Part shown: positions 27,955 to 36,881 of the stretch, piece by piece | Position numbering within the stretch: the stretch's first letter is position 1 | Layout of the letters: every line of letters starts with the position of its first letter | Assembly (NCBI GenBank): GCA_022648685.1 | Contig: JALCMW010000009.1 | Coordinates: 26,428-90,427, forward strand | Origin: Bacteroidales bacterium | GTDB lineage: Bacteria > Bacteroidota > Bacteroidia > Bacteroidales > UBA932 | Direction of reading: 5' to 3' | DNA: 64,000 nt | Program-made: the position numbers and the translations under genes | Notes under the pieces: model-generated | Seen by the model: only the letters and a program-made list of their open reading frames with translations | What the model was told of the DNA's origin: nothing | Databases searched by the model: none

Positions 27955-28928
27955 TTTTCACTTTCCACGCAATCAAAAACCATCGGATCCGTAACATAAT
28001 TAATCACGCCTTCAGGCAATTTTCCGGTTTTCGGGACGCAACGGCCGTTTATCGAAGCGGCGAAATCAGAATAATCGATGTAAAACCTCACTTTACCGGA
28101 AGGATCCGAGATAAGAGGGAAAATGCAGCGGAATAAAACCGTTGCCTTTGAAGGATAAACAGCCATCTTTTTCCCCTGGGGAATATCCCTGACGGTTATG
28201 GGAACGACATCTTTTACTTCAACATAACGGGACACGTCAAGAGAATAGTTGACTTCCCCGGCAGAGATCCGAACCCCTTTGATTTTTTCTATCCTGACAA
28301 TGCCGTGGGCACTGGAATGGATATCCGATAAATCGATAGTCTGCGTACGCACCCTGTCTATCTGGGCAAGGCGAAAAGGCTCGCCGTATATTATCACGGA
28401 ATCCGGATCAAGCTTCATATCGGTGACAGCCATATACTGCTGCCTGAAATCAAGAATACGCATGGCTTGCACCGGCACTTTTTTATGATTTACGGAAGGA
28501 AATCTGAAAAATACTTCTTTGGATGTAAAGGCTTCCAGACTTACACCGTCACCGAAAATATCGTTGACATAATTTCCAAGAGATTCGGAAGATATCGAGT
28601 ATAAATCCCCTTCCTTATAATGCAAATCGGATTTTGCAAAACGGACCTGAACCGACTTTCGTCCCGGAGCATGCCTTATTCTTATCAGATTGAATCCGGT
28701 GGTCCGGCAGCGGGCGGCTATGGAAACCGCGTTGGAAGATAATCCAGAATGTCCGTCGATATTGCTTTCAGCAACAACAGGGACGCTCACAAGAGACGAA
28801 TAATCAAGGGAAAGGTTGTGAATAAACCATATACTGAAAGCCAACAGAAAGGATAACAGAAAGACTGTCAGATCCCTTCCATTGATTTTCAGTTTTTCCA
28901 GTAACTTATTGCAAAAATCCTTCAGCAT
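27951..28928 (-). CDS. YbbR/CdaR-like membrane-anchored protein
   Basis: This protein has one N-terminal transmembrane segment (about residues 20-42, LTVFLLSFLLAFSIWFIHNL) and an extracytoplasmic region with repeated YbbR-like beta domains (PVPVQ-, PVTVR-type strand motifs such as VPITVRDIPQGKKMA). In Firmicutes the family includes CdaR, a regulator of diadenylate cyclase; that role is not shown for Bacteroidota and no cyclase lies nearby. It sits between yajC (18 nt upstream) and coaE (4-nt overlap), a common Bacteroidota order. Confidence 0.8.
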   Translation of the reverse strand: MLKDFCNKLLEKLKINGRDLTVFLLSFLLAFSIWFIHNLSLDYSSLVSVPVVAESNIDGHSGLSSNAVSIAARCRTTGFNLIRIRHAPGRKSVQVRFAKSDLHYKEGDLYSISSESLGNYVNDIFGDGVSLEAFTSKEVFFRFPSVNHKKVPVQAMRILDFRQQYMAVTDMKLDPDSVIIYGEPFRLAQIDRVRTQTIDLSDIHSSAHGIVRIEKIKGVRISAGEVNYSLDVSRYVEVKDVVPITVRDIPQGKKMAVYPSKATVLFRCIFPLISDPSGKVRFYIDYSDFAASINGRCVPKTGKLPEGVINYVTDPMVFDCVESEK

Positions 28929-28946
28929 AAGAACCGGAAAAAAAGA

Positions 28947-29279
28947 CTATTTTTGTGCAGTATCCGAATAATCCCTTACAAGAGAATTCTTATCTACACG
29001 AAGCTTGACATCGCCATCAACCTTGATAAGTATGGATTTGTCTCCGTCTTTGATTTCATCCACAGTACCATAAATTCCTCCGACGGTAACGACTTTGTCA
29101 CCTCTTTTCAACGCTGCACGGAATTTTTCAAGTTCCTTCTGCTGCTTTCTCTGCGGTCTGATAAGGAAAAGCCACATGACGACAAAGACAAGGATAATAA
29201 CCAGCCAGAAACCAAGTTGACTGCCTCCCTGAGGTTTGGAAGCGGCACCTGCCTGCAATAATAATGTAAGAATATTCAT
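28947..29279 (-). CDS. yajC: Preprotein translocase subunit YajC
   Basis: YajC is a small inner-membrane accessory of the SecDF-YajC complex. One transmembrane helix at about residues 22-42 (FWLVIILVFVVMWLFLI) is followed by the RPQRKQQKE signature and a short cytoplasmic domain with GDKVVTVGGIYGTV. The length (110 aa) is typical. It leads the yajC-ybbR-coaE unit from its own promoter. secDF is not in the window. Confidence 0.94.
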   Translation of the reverse strand: MNILTLLLQAGAASKPQGGSQLGFWLVIILVFVVMWLFLIRPQRKQQKELEKFRAALKRGDKVVTVGGIYGTVDEIKDGDKSILIKVDGDVKLRVDKNSLVRDYSDTAQK

Positions 29280-29302
29280 AATATGATTTGTTTATTTAAC
29301 GG

Positions 29303-29310
29303 CAAAAATA
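29303..29310 (-). promoter_or_regulatory. Promoter -7 box TATTTTTG for yajC-ybbR-coaE
   Basis: An exact TAnnTTTG match followed by C, 23 nt before the yajC start and downstream of the nusB stop, which separates the two units. Confidence 0.6.
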
Positions 29311-29354
29311 AAACAATAAACGATAATAACCTAGAATTAAACCCAGGATAAGAT

Positions 29355-30308
29355 TCAACCGTTTTTGTTTATTAGCCCGTCTCCGGCCATTTTCTGTATT
29401 AGGACATCCAGCAAACCGTTTACGAAAGATCTGCTCTTTGGCGTACTGTAATATTTGGAAATCTCGACATACTCATTGATTGAAACATTAACCGGAATAT
29501 CCGGGAAACTGCAGGCTTCCGCCAAGCCCATTATGATCAAGACGACATCGGTAATGAAAAGCCTGTCTTTATCCCATTTTGGAACCGATCCGGCTATCAT
29601 TTCGTAATAACGCTCATATCCCGTAAAAGCGGATCTGAGCAGTTTTACGGAAAAAACCTTGTCGCTGCTTACGGTAGGATCCTTAAGCTTGATTATATCA
29701 CTCTGATATAACGGCGGGAGATTCCACCGTATGCCTTTGGCAAGATCCGAAAGGGTACGGCAGCAATATGTCAACGAATAAGCCAGATCGTCATTCCAAT
29801 AAACCGACATATCTTCAAGGATTACAGCCAGATCACTGCTGTCTACAAATTCCTCTTCATAGATTTTTCTGAATAATTTCGCATCACCGGATAATGAAGA
29901 AGCCGGATCAGACATATATTTTTCAAAATACGGCTTTATCCTTATGGAATCATACAATTTTCTAATAAATGCATCATTCTGCTCCCAGGAAAATTTCTTG
30001 CGTGAAAATATTTTAGTGAAATCGGGATCGGAAGCAAGCAAAGGAGCTATACCGTTGTTCACGAATTTGAGATTGGGCGTTTTTTCTTCTTCGGAAGGAT
30101 TGAATTTATTCTTCAAAGCCTCCGTACGCCGTTTCGCCTCGTCGGTAATAGACGGGATTATGCCTAACATGAAAATATAAAGATTCCTGGCGGATTCACA
30201 TGAGATTTCAAGTTGGGCTTCCGCTTCCTTCAGGGACATGGACGGATTCTCAGCATAGGCATACAAAACTTTAAAAACCTTTATCCTGAGTATTCTTCTG
30301 TTAAGCAT
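29355..30308 (-). CDS. nusB: Transcription antitermination protein NusB, extended form
   Basis: NusB binds boxA RNA with NusE and promotes rRNA antitermination. The start at 30308 gives the canonical Bacteroidota N-terminus MLNRRILRIKVFKVLYAYAE; the open frame upstream crosses the promoter at 30328-30335. The C-terminal ~140 residues (after WNLPPLYQS) form the NusB fold with DVVLIIMGLAEACSFPDIPVNVSINEYVEISKYY-type helices. The N-terminal half is an extra domain characteristic of this phylum, so 317 residues is expected here although E. coli NusB has only about 140. Confidence 0.9.
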   Translation of the reverse strand: MLNRRILRIKVFKVLYAYAENPSMSLKEAEAQLEISCESARNLYIFMLGIIPSITDEAKRRTEALKNKFNPSEEEKTPNLKFVNNGIAPLLASDPDFTKIFSRKKFSWEQNDAFIRKLYDSIRIKPYFEKYMSDPASSLSGDAKLFRKIYEEEFVDSSDLAVILEDMSVYWNDDLAYSLTYCCRTLSDLAKGIRWNLPPLYQSDIIKLKDPTVSSDKVFSVKLLRSAFTGYERYYEMIAGSVPKWDKDRLFITDVVLIIMGLAEACSFPDIPVNVSINEYVEISKYYSTPKSRSFVNGLLDVLIQKMAGDGLINKNG

Positions 30309-30327
30309 GATTTCAAACAAATTTATG

Positions 30328-30335
30328 CAAAGATA
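30328..30335 (-). promoter_or_regulatory. Promoter -7 box TATCTTTG for nusB
   Basis: An exact match 19 nt before the ATG at 30308. It supports that start over the longer frame. Confidence 0.6.
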
Positions 30336-30358
30336 ATATGAGATTTCAGATTTTTTCC

Positions 30359-30366
30359 TATTTTTG
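30359..30366 (+). promoter_or_regulatory. Promoter -7 box TATTTTTG for the DUF3276 gene
   Basis: An exact match 29 nt before the ATG at 30396. It is divergent from the nusB promoter with 23 nt between them. Confidence 0.6.
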
Positions 30367-30395
30367 TATAACAATTTTTATTAAAATTTCGGATT

Positions 30396-30848
30396 ATGTA
30401 CAGTGAGGATTACGATCATGCCCATACCTTGGATCATTCATCCGAGGACATCTATTCAAAATCGGTCAGAGCAGGAAAACGCACTTATTTTTTTGACGTA
30501 AAAACGACAAGAGGGAAAGATGATTTTTATCTGACGATAACGGAAAGCAAGCGCAAACAGGAAAAAGACGGCAGTTTCACTTACGACAAACACAAAATCT
30601 TCCTGTACAAAGAAGATTTCGACAAATTCGCCGAGGGACTTGAAGATTCCATAAAATACATTAGGGAGAATTGCCTGAAAGACATTCCTGCGGAGTCGGA
30701 AAACACTGATAACGGATCCGATACCGGTAATGCGGAAGCTACCGGCAATCCGGAGGACAATCAAGAAAGCAATCAAAAAAACAGTCAAGAAGACAAAGGG
30801 GAAAGCGATACCAAACGTTTCACCGATGTCAAATTCGAAGAACTGTAA
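30396..30848 (+). CDS. DUF3276 PUR-alpha-like nucleic-acid-binding protein
   Basis: The N-terminal ~90 residues form a DUF3276/PUR repeat (SEDIYSKSVRAGKRTYFFDV, FYLTITESKRK, KHKIFLYKEDFDKFAEGL). This domain is related to eukaryotic PUR-alpha and the spirochaete protein BpuR and is expected to bind single-stranded DNA or RNA. The C-terminal ~55 residues are acidic, Asn/Gln/Glu-rich and probably disordered, ending in a short RFTDVKFEEL motif. It is monocistronic, converging on kamA. The physiological target is not known. Confidence 0.85.
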   Translation: MYSEDYDHAHTLDHSSEDIYSKSVRAGKRTYFFDVKTTRGKDDFYLTITESKRKQEKDGSFTYDKHKIFLYKEDFDKFAEGLEDSIKYIRENCLKDIPAESENTDNGSDTGNAEATGNPEDNQESNQKNSQEDKGESDTKRFTDVKFEEL

Positions 30849-30875
30849 TCAAGACACCTGCCGTTCCCTCATATT

Positions 30876-31994
30876 TCACTTTTTTTCATCATACCGTTCC
30901 GGTTCCGGATAACGGTAAATTTTGCCCTCATAATTTTCAAATACATATTCCTTCTCATCGTGAGAAATCTGGTAATTGTAGTTTATCGGCACTTTACCGC
31001 CCCCGCCCGGAGCATCTATGACAAACTTCGGCACTGCAAAACCGGAAATGAACCCTTGGAGATCATGTACTATCTTTATTCCTGTTTCCACGGTAGTACG
31101 GAAATGGGATATGCCTCTCGACAAATCGCATTGATATAGATAATAAGGTCTGACCCTGTTATGAACAAGCTTGTACATAAGATCTTTCATCACCGGGGTA
31201 TTATCATTGATTCCTCTCAGAAGCACTGTCTGATTCCCCAGAGGTATGCCTGCATCGGCTATTTTCCTGCAAGCTTTCGATGAAGCCGGAGTAATTTCGT
31301 TCGGATGATTGAAATGCGTATTGATCCATATCGGCTGATATTTTTTAAGCATGTCAAGCAATTCATCCGTTATCCTCATAGGCATTACTACGGGGACACG
31401 AGTCCCTATCCTTACGATATCCACATGAGGGATATCCCTGAGCCCCTGAATGATATGCTCCAGCTTTCCCGTAGCCATGACCAAAGGATCGCCGCCTGAG
31501 ATAAGCACATCCCTGACTTCCGTATGGCGTCTTATATATTTCAATGCATTCTGCAGTGCGGCCTCACCTATTATCCTGTCGCCCTCCCCTACAAGCCGCC
31601 TTCTGGTACAGTGCCTGCAATAAGTGGAACACTTCAGAGTAACCAGGAAAAGCACCCTGTCCGGATAACGATGTACTATATGAGGGACAGGACTGTCGCC
31701 GTCTTCATTAAGAGGATCCGTCTGATCGTCGCCGCAAGGGTATGTTTCCATTATCGAAGGAATACATTGCTTTTTGACAGGATCGTCCGGATCGTCCGGA
31801 TTGATAAGGGATAGATAGTATGGGGTTATTCCCATCCTGAAAAATTTAAGGCACTGCCCTATATCCGATTTATCCTTTTCGGTCAAGGGAAACCATTTGG
31901 ACAAAGTATCCACAGAAGTTATTCTGTGCTTCACTTGCCAGATCCAATTATCCCAATCGGGATATTTGGCGGCCAATTGTTCCGTTCTAGTCAT
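30876..31994 (-). CDS. kamA: Lysine 2,3-aminomutase (KamA family, radical SAM/PLP)
   Basis: This enzyme interconverts L-lysine and L-beta-lysine using a SAM-derived radical and PLP. The 4Fe-4S cysteines are C122, C126 and C129 (CSTYCRHC). The PLP lysine is K334 in DAPGGGGKVP. Asp290 in YQCDLSRGISHF and Asp328 correspond to the two aspartates that hold the epsilon-amino group in the clostridial enzyme, which argues for lysine rather than glutamate as substrate. At 372 aa it is shorter than the clostridial enzyme (~416) and longer than EpmB. No epmA, ablB or lysine-fermentation kam genes are adjacent; the partner is the ATP-grasp gene 21 nt upstream. A 9-bp tandem repeat encodes DPDDPDDP near residue 70. 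Confidence 0.87.
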   Translation of the reverse strand: MTRTEQLAAKYPDWDNWIWQVKHRITSVDTLSKWFPLTEKDKSDIGQCLKFFRMGITPYYLSLINPDDPDDPVKKQCIPSIMETYPCGDDQTDPLNEDGDSPVPHIVHRYPDRVLFLVTLKCSTYCRHCTRRRLVGEGDRIIGEAALQNALKYIRRHTEVRDVLISGGDPLVMATGKLEHIIQGLRDIPHVDIVRIGTRVPVVMPMRITDELLDMLKKYQPIWINTHFNHPNEITPASSKACRKIADAGIPLGNQTVLLRGINDNTPVMKDLMYKLVHNRVRPYYLYQCDLSRGISHFRTTVETGIKIVHDLQGFISGFAVPKFVIDAPGGGGKVPINYNYQISHDEKEYVFENYEGKIYRYPEPERYDEKK

Positions 31995-32015
31995 GATTAA
32001 TTACAAATACAAGGT

Positions 32016-33056
32016 TCAAAGACCCAGACGCATTACAGCTGTTTTGTATATTTCGTAAATAAGAGAATCATAGTCGATTCCGCATGCGGCGGCAATCATA
32101 GGAAAATCGCTGTACCCCGGAGCAAGGCCGGGAAGCGGATTGATCTCGAGAAAACAAGGATGTCCCATGGCATCCATACGGAAATCCATACGGGAAATGT
32201 CATGGCAGCCCAAAGCATTGAAAACCGTCTTGGAAGCTATTGTCATTTCTTTCAAAGCATCATCGGACAATTCCGCAGGACATTTGTAATCGACATATTC
32301 GGCATATCCGCATTTTACTTTGTAACTGTATACCTTATAATTCCTTTGGGTATTGCCTTTATAGATTATTTCCATGGGAGGAAAAACACGTACGTTTTCC
32401 CCGTTGCCCAAAAGGCCTACGGTAAACTCCCTGCCAGGAAGATATTCCTCAACCAGTGCATCTTCCCCGTAAATGGAAAATTCACCTTTCAGAATACCGG
32501 ACAATTCTTCTTCCGATTCTGCAACACAGCATTCGGAAATACCTTTCCCGGATCCTTCGGCATTGGGTTTGACTATAACCGGATAATGAATTCCCGCAAG
32601 TGAAGTCTCCATGCCCGGCGATATTACACGATAGCCGGCTGTACGGACACCGTATGAAGCGACAAGGCGTTTGCAAAGCGCTTTGTCCAGGGCTATGGAA
32701 AGAGCCGCGGCATCAGAACCCGTATACGGAATTCCGGCAATGCCGAGCAAAGCCGGGACCTGGGCTTCCCTGTCCCGGCCGCCTTTTCCCTCTGCGATGT
32801 TGAATGCGATTTCAATTCCGCTTTTACGGATATTATCGCAAATAAAGGAATCGGCTTCGATTATTTCCGATTCCACTCCATACTTTGATAATGATTTGCA
32901 TATTGCTCCGACAGTAGCAGGATTATCGAATTCCGCCTCATCGTCAGGCACATTTGCGGAACCGGATGCTGCATGCTTCAAGTTGCAGATGATTCCTGTC
33001 TTCAAAGACCGAAGACCTAAAGGAACAGATGGTTCCTCTTCTGATATTTCTTCCAT
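32016..33056 (-). CDS. ATP-grasp ligase related to D-Ala-D-Ala ligase
   Basis: A carboxylate-amine ligase of the ATP-grasp superfamily. The central and C-terminal domains resemble Ddl: GIPYTGSDAAALSIALDK, PVIVKPNAEGSGKGI, EEYLPGREFTVGL, and the metal/ATP block MDFRMDAMGHPCFLEINPLPG followed by SDFP. The N-terminal domain differs from Ddl: the usual substrate-binding start is replaced by a GIICNLKHAASG-like segment and an acidic stretch, so the substrate need not be D-alanine. It leads a two-gene unit with kamA (21 nt apart), from a promoter at 33107-33114. A dipeptide or amide containing beta-lysine is a reasonable but untested product. Confidence 0.75.
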   Translation of the reverse strand: MEEISEEEPSVPLGLRSLKTGIICNLKHAASGSANVPDDEAEFDNPATVGAICKSLSKYGVESEIIEADSFICDNIRKSGIEIAFNIAEGKGGRDREAQVPALLGIAGIPYTGSDAAALSIALDKALCKRLVASYGVRTAGYRVISPGMETSLAGIHYPVIVKPNAEGSGKGISECCVAESEEELSGILKGEFSIYGEDALVEEYLPGREFTVGLLGNGENVRVFPPMEIIYKGNTQRNYKVYSYKVKCGYAEYVDYKCPAELSDDALKEMTIASKTVFNALGCHDISRMDFRMDAMGHPCFLEINPLPGLAPGYSDFPMIAAACGIDYDSLIYEIYKTAVMRLGL

Positions 33057-33106
33057 TTTTTAAAGAAACAGTTTATAACAAACTTCCTTAATTAAAATTC
33101 AGGCGG

Positions 33107-33114
33107 CAAAAATA
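33107..33114 (-). promoter_or_regulatory. Promoter -7 box TATTTTTG for the ATP-grasp-kamA unit
   Basis: An exact TAnnTTTG match followed by C, about 50 nt before the start at 33056. The rest of the ~250-bp gap up to 33310 holds no ORF and no clear consensus promoter for the MATE gene. Confidence 0.55.
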
Positions 33115-33310
33115 GACTATACTCTTCTAATGTGCAAGAAGAATCTGAAATAATTGTCGAAATCTTAATAAATCCATTGCCGGCAAGCATCCGGAGCTGC
33201 TATTCTACAAAAAAAATAACGGCAGGTAACGTTTTATGATATAGTATCAGGGCATGCTTACCAAGGTTATGAAGGTCATTTTTATTATTATTGCATATCA
33301 AAAACTGCAA

Positions 33311-34672
33311 ATGAAAGAAGAACAAAATGAGAAATTCATAAAAATGACTACCAGCGATCCGGGTAAACTGGTTTGCGAATTTGCGGTGCCCTCTATCATA
33401 AGTATGCTTATAAGCAATATATACAATATGGTGGATACATTGTTTGTAGGAAGACTGGATACCCAGTCCACAGCCGCTTTGGGAATCGTGTTTTCTTATA
33501 TGGCACTTATCCAGGCCGTGGCCTTTTTCTTCGGACACGGATCAGCCAACTATATATCGAGGGCGCTTGGAGCCAGGAATACGAAACAAGCCGAATTCAT
33601 GGCCGCCACGGGATTTTATTCTGCATTGATATTCGGTATAGCTTTCTCCGTGGCAGGATTCGTTTTCATGGATCCTCTTTTGAATTTTTTCGGCTCGACA
33701 CCGACAATCCTGCCTTATGCAAGGTCTTATTTCATATATATTCTCGTCGGTACGCCTTTTATAGCCGGCTCTTTCGTCCTCAACAATCAGATGAGACTGC
33801 AGGGAAATGCAATGAGCTCCATGATAGGGATTTCCATTGGCGCAGTTCTGAATATAGGATTGGATCCTCTGTTTATCTTCGGTTTCGGGATGGGAATAGG
33901 AGGAGCCGGACTTGCAACAGCAATTTCCCAGATAATCAGTTTTGCCATAATGTTCAACATGGCGGGAAAAAGAGGAGGAATTGAGATAAGACTCAGGAAT
34001 TTCAAGCCTAACGTAAGACAATACCGGGAAATTTTCGCCGGAGGATCACCTTCCCTCGCAAGACAAAGCCTTGCGAGCATAGCTTCTATATGTCTGAACC
34101 AATTGGCAGGAGGGTTCGGAGACGCGGCGGTAGCTGCATTTTCGATCGTAAACAGAGTAATGATGTTCGTTTCGTCCGTCATGCTGGGATTCGGACAGGG
34201 ATTCCAACCTGTCTGCGGATTCAACTACGGTGCCGGACTTTATGACAGAGTACGTAAGGCTTTCAGGTTTTCGGCAATTATAGCAACTGCGTATTGCACG
34301 ATATTCGCTGTCGCAGGAATTTTTTTCGCCCCAGGAATAGTAGCCGTTTTCAGAGCAGGCGACAGCGAAGTGATAGCGATAGGAGCAAAACTGCTCAAAT
34401 ACCAATGTTTCGTATACCCGCTGGTGGGGTTCGTGATCCTGACCAACATGTATCTCCAGAACATCAAAAAGACGGTCAGCGCAATCACCGTGGCTATGTC
34501 ACGTCAGGGCATTTTTTTTATTCCCCTGCTTTTCATAGGCGCGGCGCATTTCGGCCTTGACGGCATCATAGCTGCACAGCCTTTGTCGGATACGTTATCA
34601 TTCGCACTGTCCCTTCCACTTTGTATTTCAGCACTTAAGGGAATGAAGACAAAAGTACCGGCCGGTATTTGA
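33311..34672 (+). CDS. MATE-family multidrug/cation antiporter
   Basis: This inner-membrane exporter of the MATE family uses Na+ or H+ gradients to expel cationic or amphipathic compounds. Twelve hydrophobic segments span the protein, and the family motifs include PSIISMLISNIYNMVDTLFVG near the N-terminus and GFGQGFQPVCGFNYGA in the middle. I start at the ATG at 33311 (MKEEQNEKF); the frame is open upstream from 33254 but the extra peptide is hydrophobic and unlike the family. The substrate is unknown. It has about a 46-nt gap and a separate promoter before the next gene. Confidence 0.88.
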   Translation: MKEEQNEKFIKMTTSDPGKLVCEFAVPSIISMLISNIYNMVDTLFVGRLDTQSTAALGIVFSYMALIQAVAFFFGHGSANYISRALGARNTKQAEFMAATGFYSALIFGIAFSVAGFVFMDPLLNFFGSTPTILPYARSYFIYILVGTPFIAGSFVLNNQMRLQGNAMSSMIGISIGAVLNIGLDPLFIFGFGMGIGGAGLATAISQIISFAIMFNMAGKRGGIEIRLRNFKPNVRQYREIFAGGSPSLARQSLASIASICLNQLAGGFGDAAVAAFSIVNRVMMFVSSVMLGFGQGFQPVCGFNYGAGLYDRVRKAFRFSAIIATAYCTIFAVAGIFFAPGIVAVFRAGDSEVIAIGAKLLKYQCFVYPLVGFVILTNMYLQNIKKTVSAITVAMSRQGIFFIPLLFIGAAHFGLDGIIAAQPLSDTLSFALSLPLCISALKGMKTKVPAGI

Positions 34673-34690
34673 TAATCCTTTCCCTTTTAG

Positions 34691-34698
34691 TAAATTTG
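34691..34698 (+). promoter_or_regulatory. Promoter -7 box TAAATTTG for the deaminase-PNP-nadE operon
   Basis: An exact TAnnTTTG match 20 nt before the ATG at 34719, inside the gap after the MATE gene. Confidence 0.55.
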
Positions 34699-34718
34699 AA
34701 AACTTTTACATACTTATT

Positions 34719-36029
34719 ATGGGAAATATACTTCTGAAAAATATTGTTTGCAACGGACAAAAGTCCGATATCTTCATCGGAGAAGGAATAATAAAAAAAA
34801 TACTTCCCGCGGGAAAACTGGAAACGGACATAATGAAACCCGGGAATGAAAATCTGGCGGAAAGCATGGCTTCAGGAATAGAGATTGCGGACTGTTCCGG
34901 AAAAACGGCAATTCCGGGTTTTATAAATATGCACACCCACGCTGCAATGTCATTGATGAGAGGTGTGGAAGAAGACGTACCCGATCTCCGGGAATGGCTT
35001 GACAAGATATGGGCCATAGAGGCAAAGATAGATGAAGATTTCGTTTATTGGGGAACAAAGGCTGCCTGCCTGGAAATGATAAAGACGGGAACGACAACAT
35101 TCAACGACCAATACTGGTTTGCTGCTGCTGCCAAACGTGCGGCGGAAGAAATGGGAATACGGGGAATCATAAGCTATGTGGTTCTCGACCACAACGACAA
35201 AAACGAAGCCGCACGCCAGAAAGAACAGTGTCTGAAAAAATATGAAGAGTCCAGATCCTGGAACGGAAAAGCCGTATTCGAAATGGCTTTCCACGCTATT
35301 TATTCAGTCAGTGAGGAAATGATAATCTGGGCATCCGAATTCGCACGTAAACGCAATCTCAAACTTCACATACATTTGTCAGAAACCCTGAAAGAAGTTG
35401 AAGATTGCAAAAAAGCACACGGCGGACTTTCCCCCGTCGAATATCTGGACAGGCTGGGAGTCCTTTCCGGGAACCTGATCGCAGCCCACACATTGTGGCT
35501 CAGCGAAAAAGATATAGAACTCCTGGGGGCCAACAACGTCAATTGTGTCCACAATATCAATTCCAACACAAAGCTTGCTTCGGGATACATGTTCAAGTAC
35601 AATGAGTTGCGTGATGCCGGCGCAAACGTATGCATAGGAACGGACGGATGCGCTTCTTCGAATAATCTGGACATGCTTGAGGCCATGAAAACATCGGCGC
35701 TTATCCAGAAAGCATGGAGAAAAGATCCCAAGGCCCTTCCCATAGGCGAATTGATAAATCTCGGAACCGTCAACGGCGCAAAAGCACTTGATCTCGACAC
35801 GGGGGAACTCGCGGAAGGAAAAATTGCCGATATCAGCATAATCAACACAGACAATTCGTTCTTTCTTTCACCAGCGCCTTTTTTAGCAAATCTGATATAT
35901 TCCGCCCACAGCGATTGCATAGATTCGGTGATCGCTTCCGGGAATTTCGTAATGCGCAACAGGGTTGTCAAGGGGGAACGCAAAATTCTTGATGAAGCCG
36001 GAAAACAATTGAAGAAAATAACAATATAA
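34719..36029 (+). CDS. Adenosine-type deaminase of the MtaD/TRZ-ATZ amidohydrolase family
   Basis: A zinc-dependent amidohydrolase related to 5-methylthioadenosine/S-adenosylhomocysteine/5'-deoxyadenosine deaminases. The metal ligands are H72 and H74 in INMHTHAAMS, a histidine in LHIHLSET, one in IAAHTLWL, and the aspartate in IGTDGCASSNNLDM. The MRGVEEDVPDLREWL loop is typical of this group. It is followed after 6 nt by a purine nucleoside phosphorylase and then by nadE. With PNP next door, deamination of adenosine analogues to inosine analogues for salvage is likely. 5'-Deoxyadenosine from radical-SAM enzymes is an attractive substrate; this is inference. Confidence 0.85.
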   Translation: MGNILLKNIVCNGQKSDIFIGEGIIKKILPAGKLETDIMKPGNENLAESMASGIEIADCSGKTAIPGFINMHTHAAMSLMRGVEEDVPDLREWLDKIWAIEAKIDEDFVYWGTKAACLEMIKTGTTTFNDQYWFAAAAKRAAEEMGIRGIISYVVLDHNDKNEAARQKEQCLKKYEESRSWNGKAVFEMAFHAIYSVSEEMIIWASEFARKRNLKLHIHLSETLKEVEDCKKAHGGLSPVEYLDRLGVLSGNLIAAHTLWLSEKDIELLGANNVNCVHNINSNTKLASGYMFKYNELRDAGANVCIGTDGCASSNNLDMLEAMKTSALIQKAWRKDPKALPIGELINLGTVNGAKALDLDTGELAEGKIADISIINTDNSFFLSPAPFLANLIYSAHSDCIDSVIASGNFVMRNRVVKGERKILDEAGKQLKKITI

Positions 36030-36035
36030 TCTTAC

Positions 36036-36872
36036 ATGAAAACCATGGATAAAAGAGTTGAAAGGATAAATACAGCAGCCGAATTTGTAAAAGAAAAACT
36101 TGGGAACAGAAAACCTGCTGCAGGCATAGTATTGGGAAGCGGTCTGGGAAAACTCGCCGAAAAAATAAAAAACCCCGTAACCATACCATACAAAACGATT
36201 CCCGGTTTTCCAGTTTCTACTGCAATAGGGCACAAGGGGAATTATATAGCAGGAGAACTAGGCGGAAAGTTCGTAATTGCGATGCAGGGCAGGATCCATT
36301 ACTACGAGGGTTATGATATGGAAACGGTTACGTTGCCTATCAGGGTCATGAAGGTCCTCGGAATAAGGTATCTTTTCGTATCCAATGCAGCAGGAGGTAT
36401 AAATTTCGACTTCAGCGTAGGTGACCTTATGATAATCAGGGATCACATCAACATGCTGCCGAATCCGCTCGTAGGTCCAAATATGGACGATTTCGGCCCG
36501 AGATTCCCGGATATGACAAATCCATACGACCCCAAAATAATTTCGCTGGCTAAGAAAATAGCGAAAAAAGACGGAATCGAATTGAGAGAGGGCGTATACA
36601 TAGCCGGAACGGGACCGAGCTATGAAACAAAAGCGGAATGGCATTTCTTCAGGACTATCGGAGCTGATGCAGTAGGAATGAGTACGGTTCCGGAAGTAAT
36701 AGTAGCCAGACATTCCGGGATTCCCGTATTCGGTATGTCGGTAATCACGAATGCAGCGAAGTCCAGTTTGGATCCGGATTATAAAAACGACGGAGACGAT
36801 GTCATAAAAGCTGCCAACGCGGCTGCGGACAAGATGTCAGGGCTTTTCGCTGAAATCATAGAATCACTTTGA
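36036..36872 (+). CDS. punA: Purine nucleoside phosphorylase (trimeric type)
   Basis: Phosphorolyses (deoxy)inosine and guanosine to the free base and (deoxy)ribose 1-phosphate in the cytoplasm. It belongs to the low-molecular-mass PNP/MTAP family: [15 protein letters not shown], the phosphate-binding [24 protein letters not shown] block, [50 protein letters not shown] and a final VITNAAKSS. Asn in VITNAA fits inosine/guanosine preference. The length of 278 aa is usual. It is the middle gene of the deaminase-PNP-nadE operon, with gaps of 6 and 9 nt. Confidence 0.93.
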   Translation: MKTMDKRVERINTAAEFVKEKLGNRKPAAGIVLGSGLGKLAEKIKNPVTIPYKTIPGFPVSTAIGHKGNYIAGELGGKFVIAMQGRIHYYEGYDMETVTLPIRVMKVLGIRYLFVSNAAGGINFDFSVGDLMIIRDHINMLPNPLVGPNMDDFGPRFPDMTNPYDPKIISLAKKIAKKDGIELREGVYIAGTGPSYETKAEWHFFRTIGADAVGMSTVPEVIVARHSGIPVFGMSVITNAAKSSLDPDYKNDGDDVIKAANAAADKMSGLFAEIIESL

Positions 36873-36881
36873 AAATAGACC

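Noticed and set aside
31780..31810. Tandem 9-bp repeat in kamA
   Set aside because: It encodes a short Asp/Pro run (DPDDPDDP) in frame and looks like simple slippage, not a CRISPR or regulatory repeat.
32016..33056. Annotating the ATP-grasp gene as ddl
   Set aside because: The ATP-binding domains match, but the N-terminal substrate domain and the kamA context do not support D-alanine as substrate.
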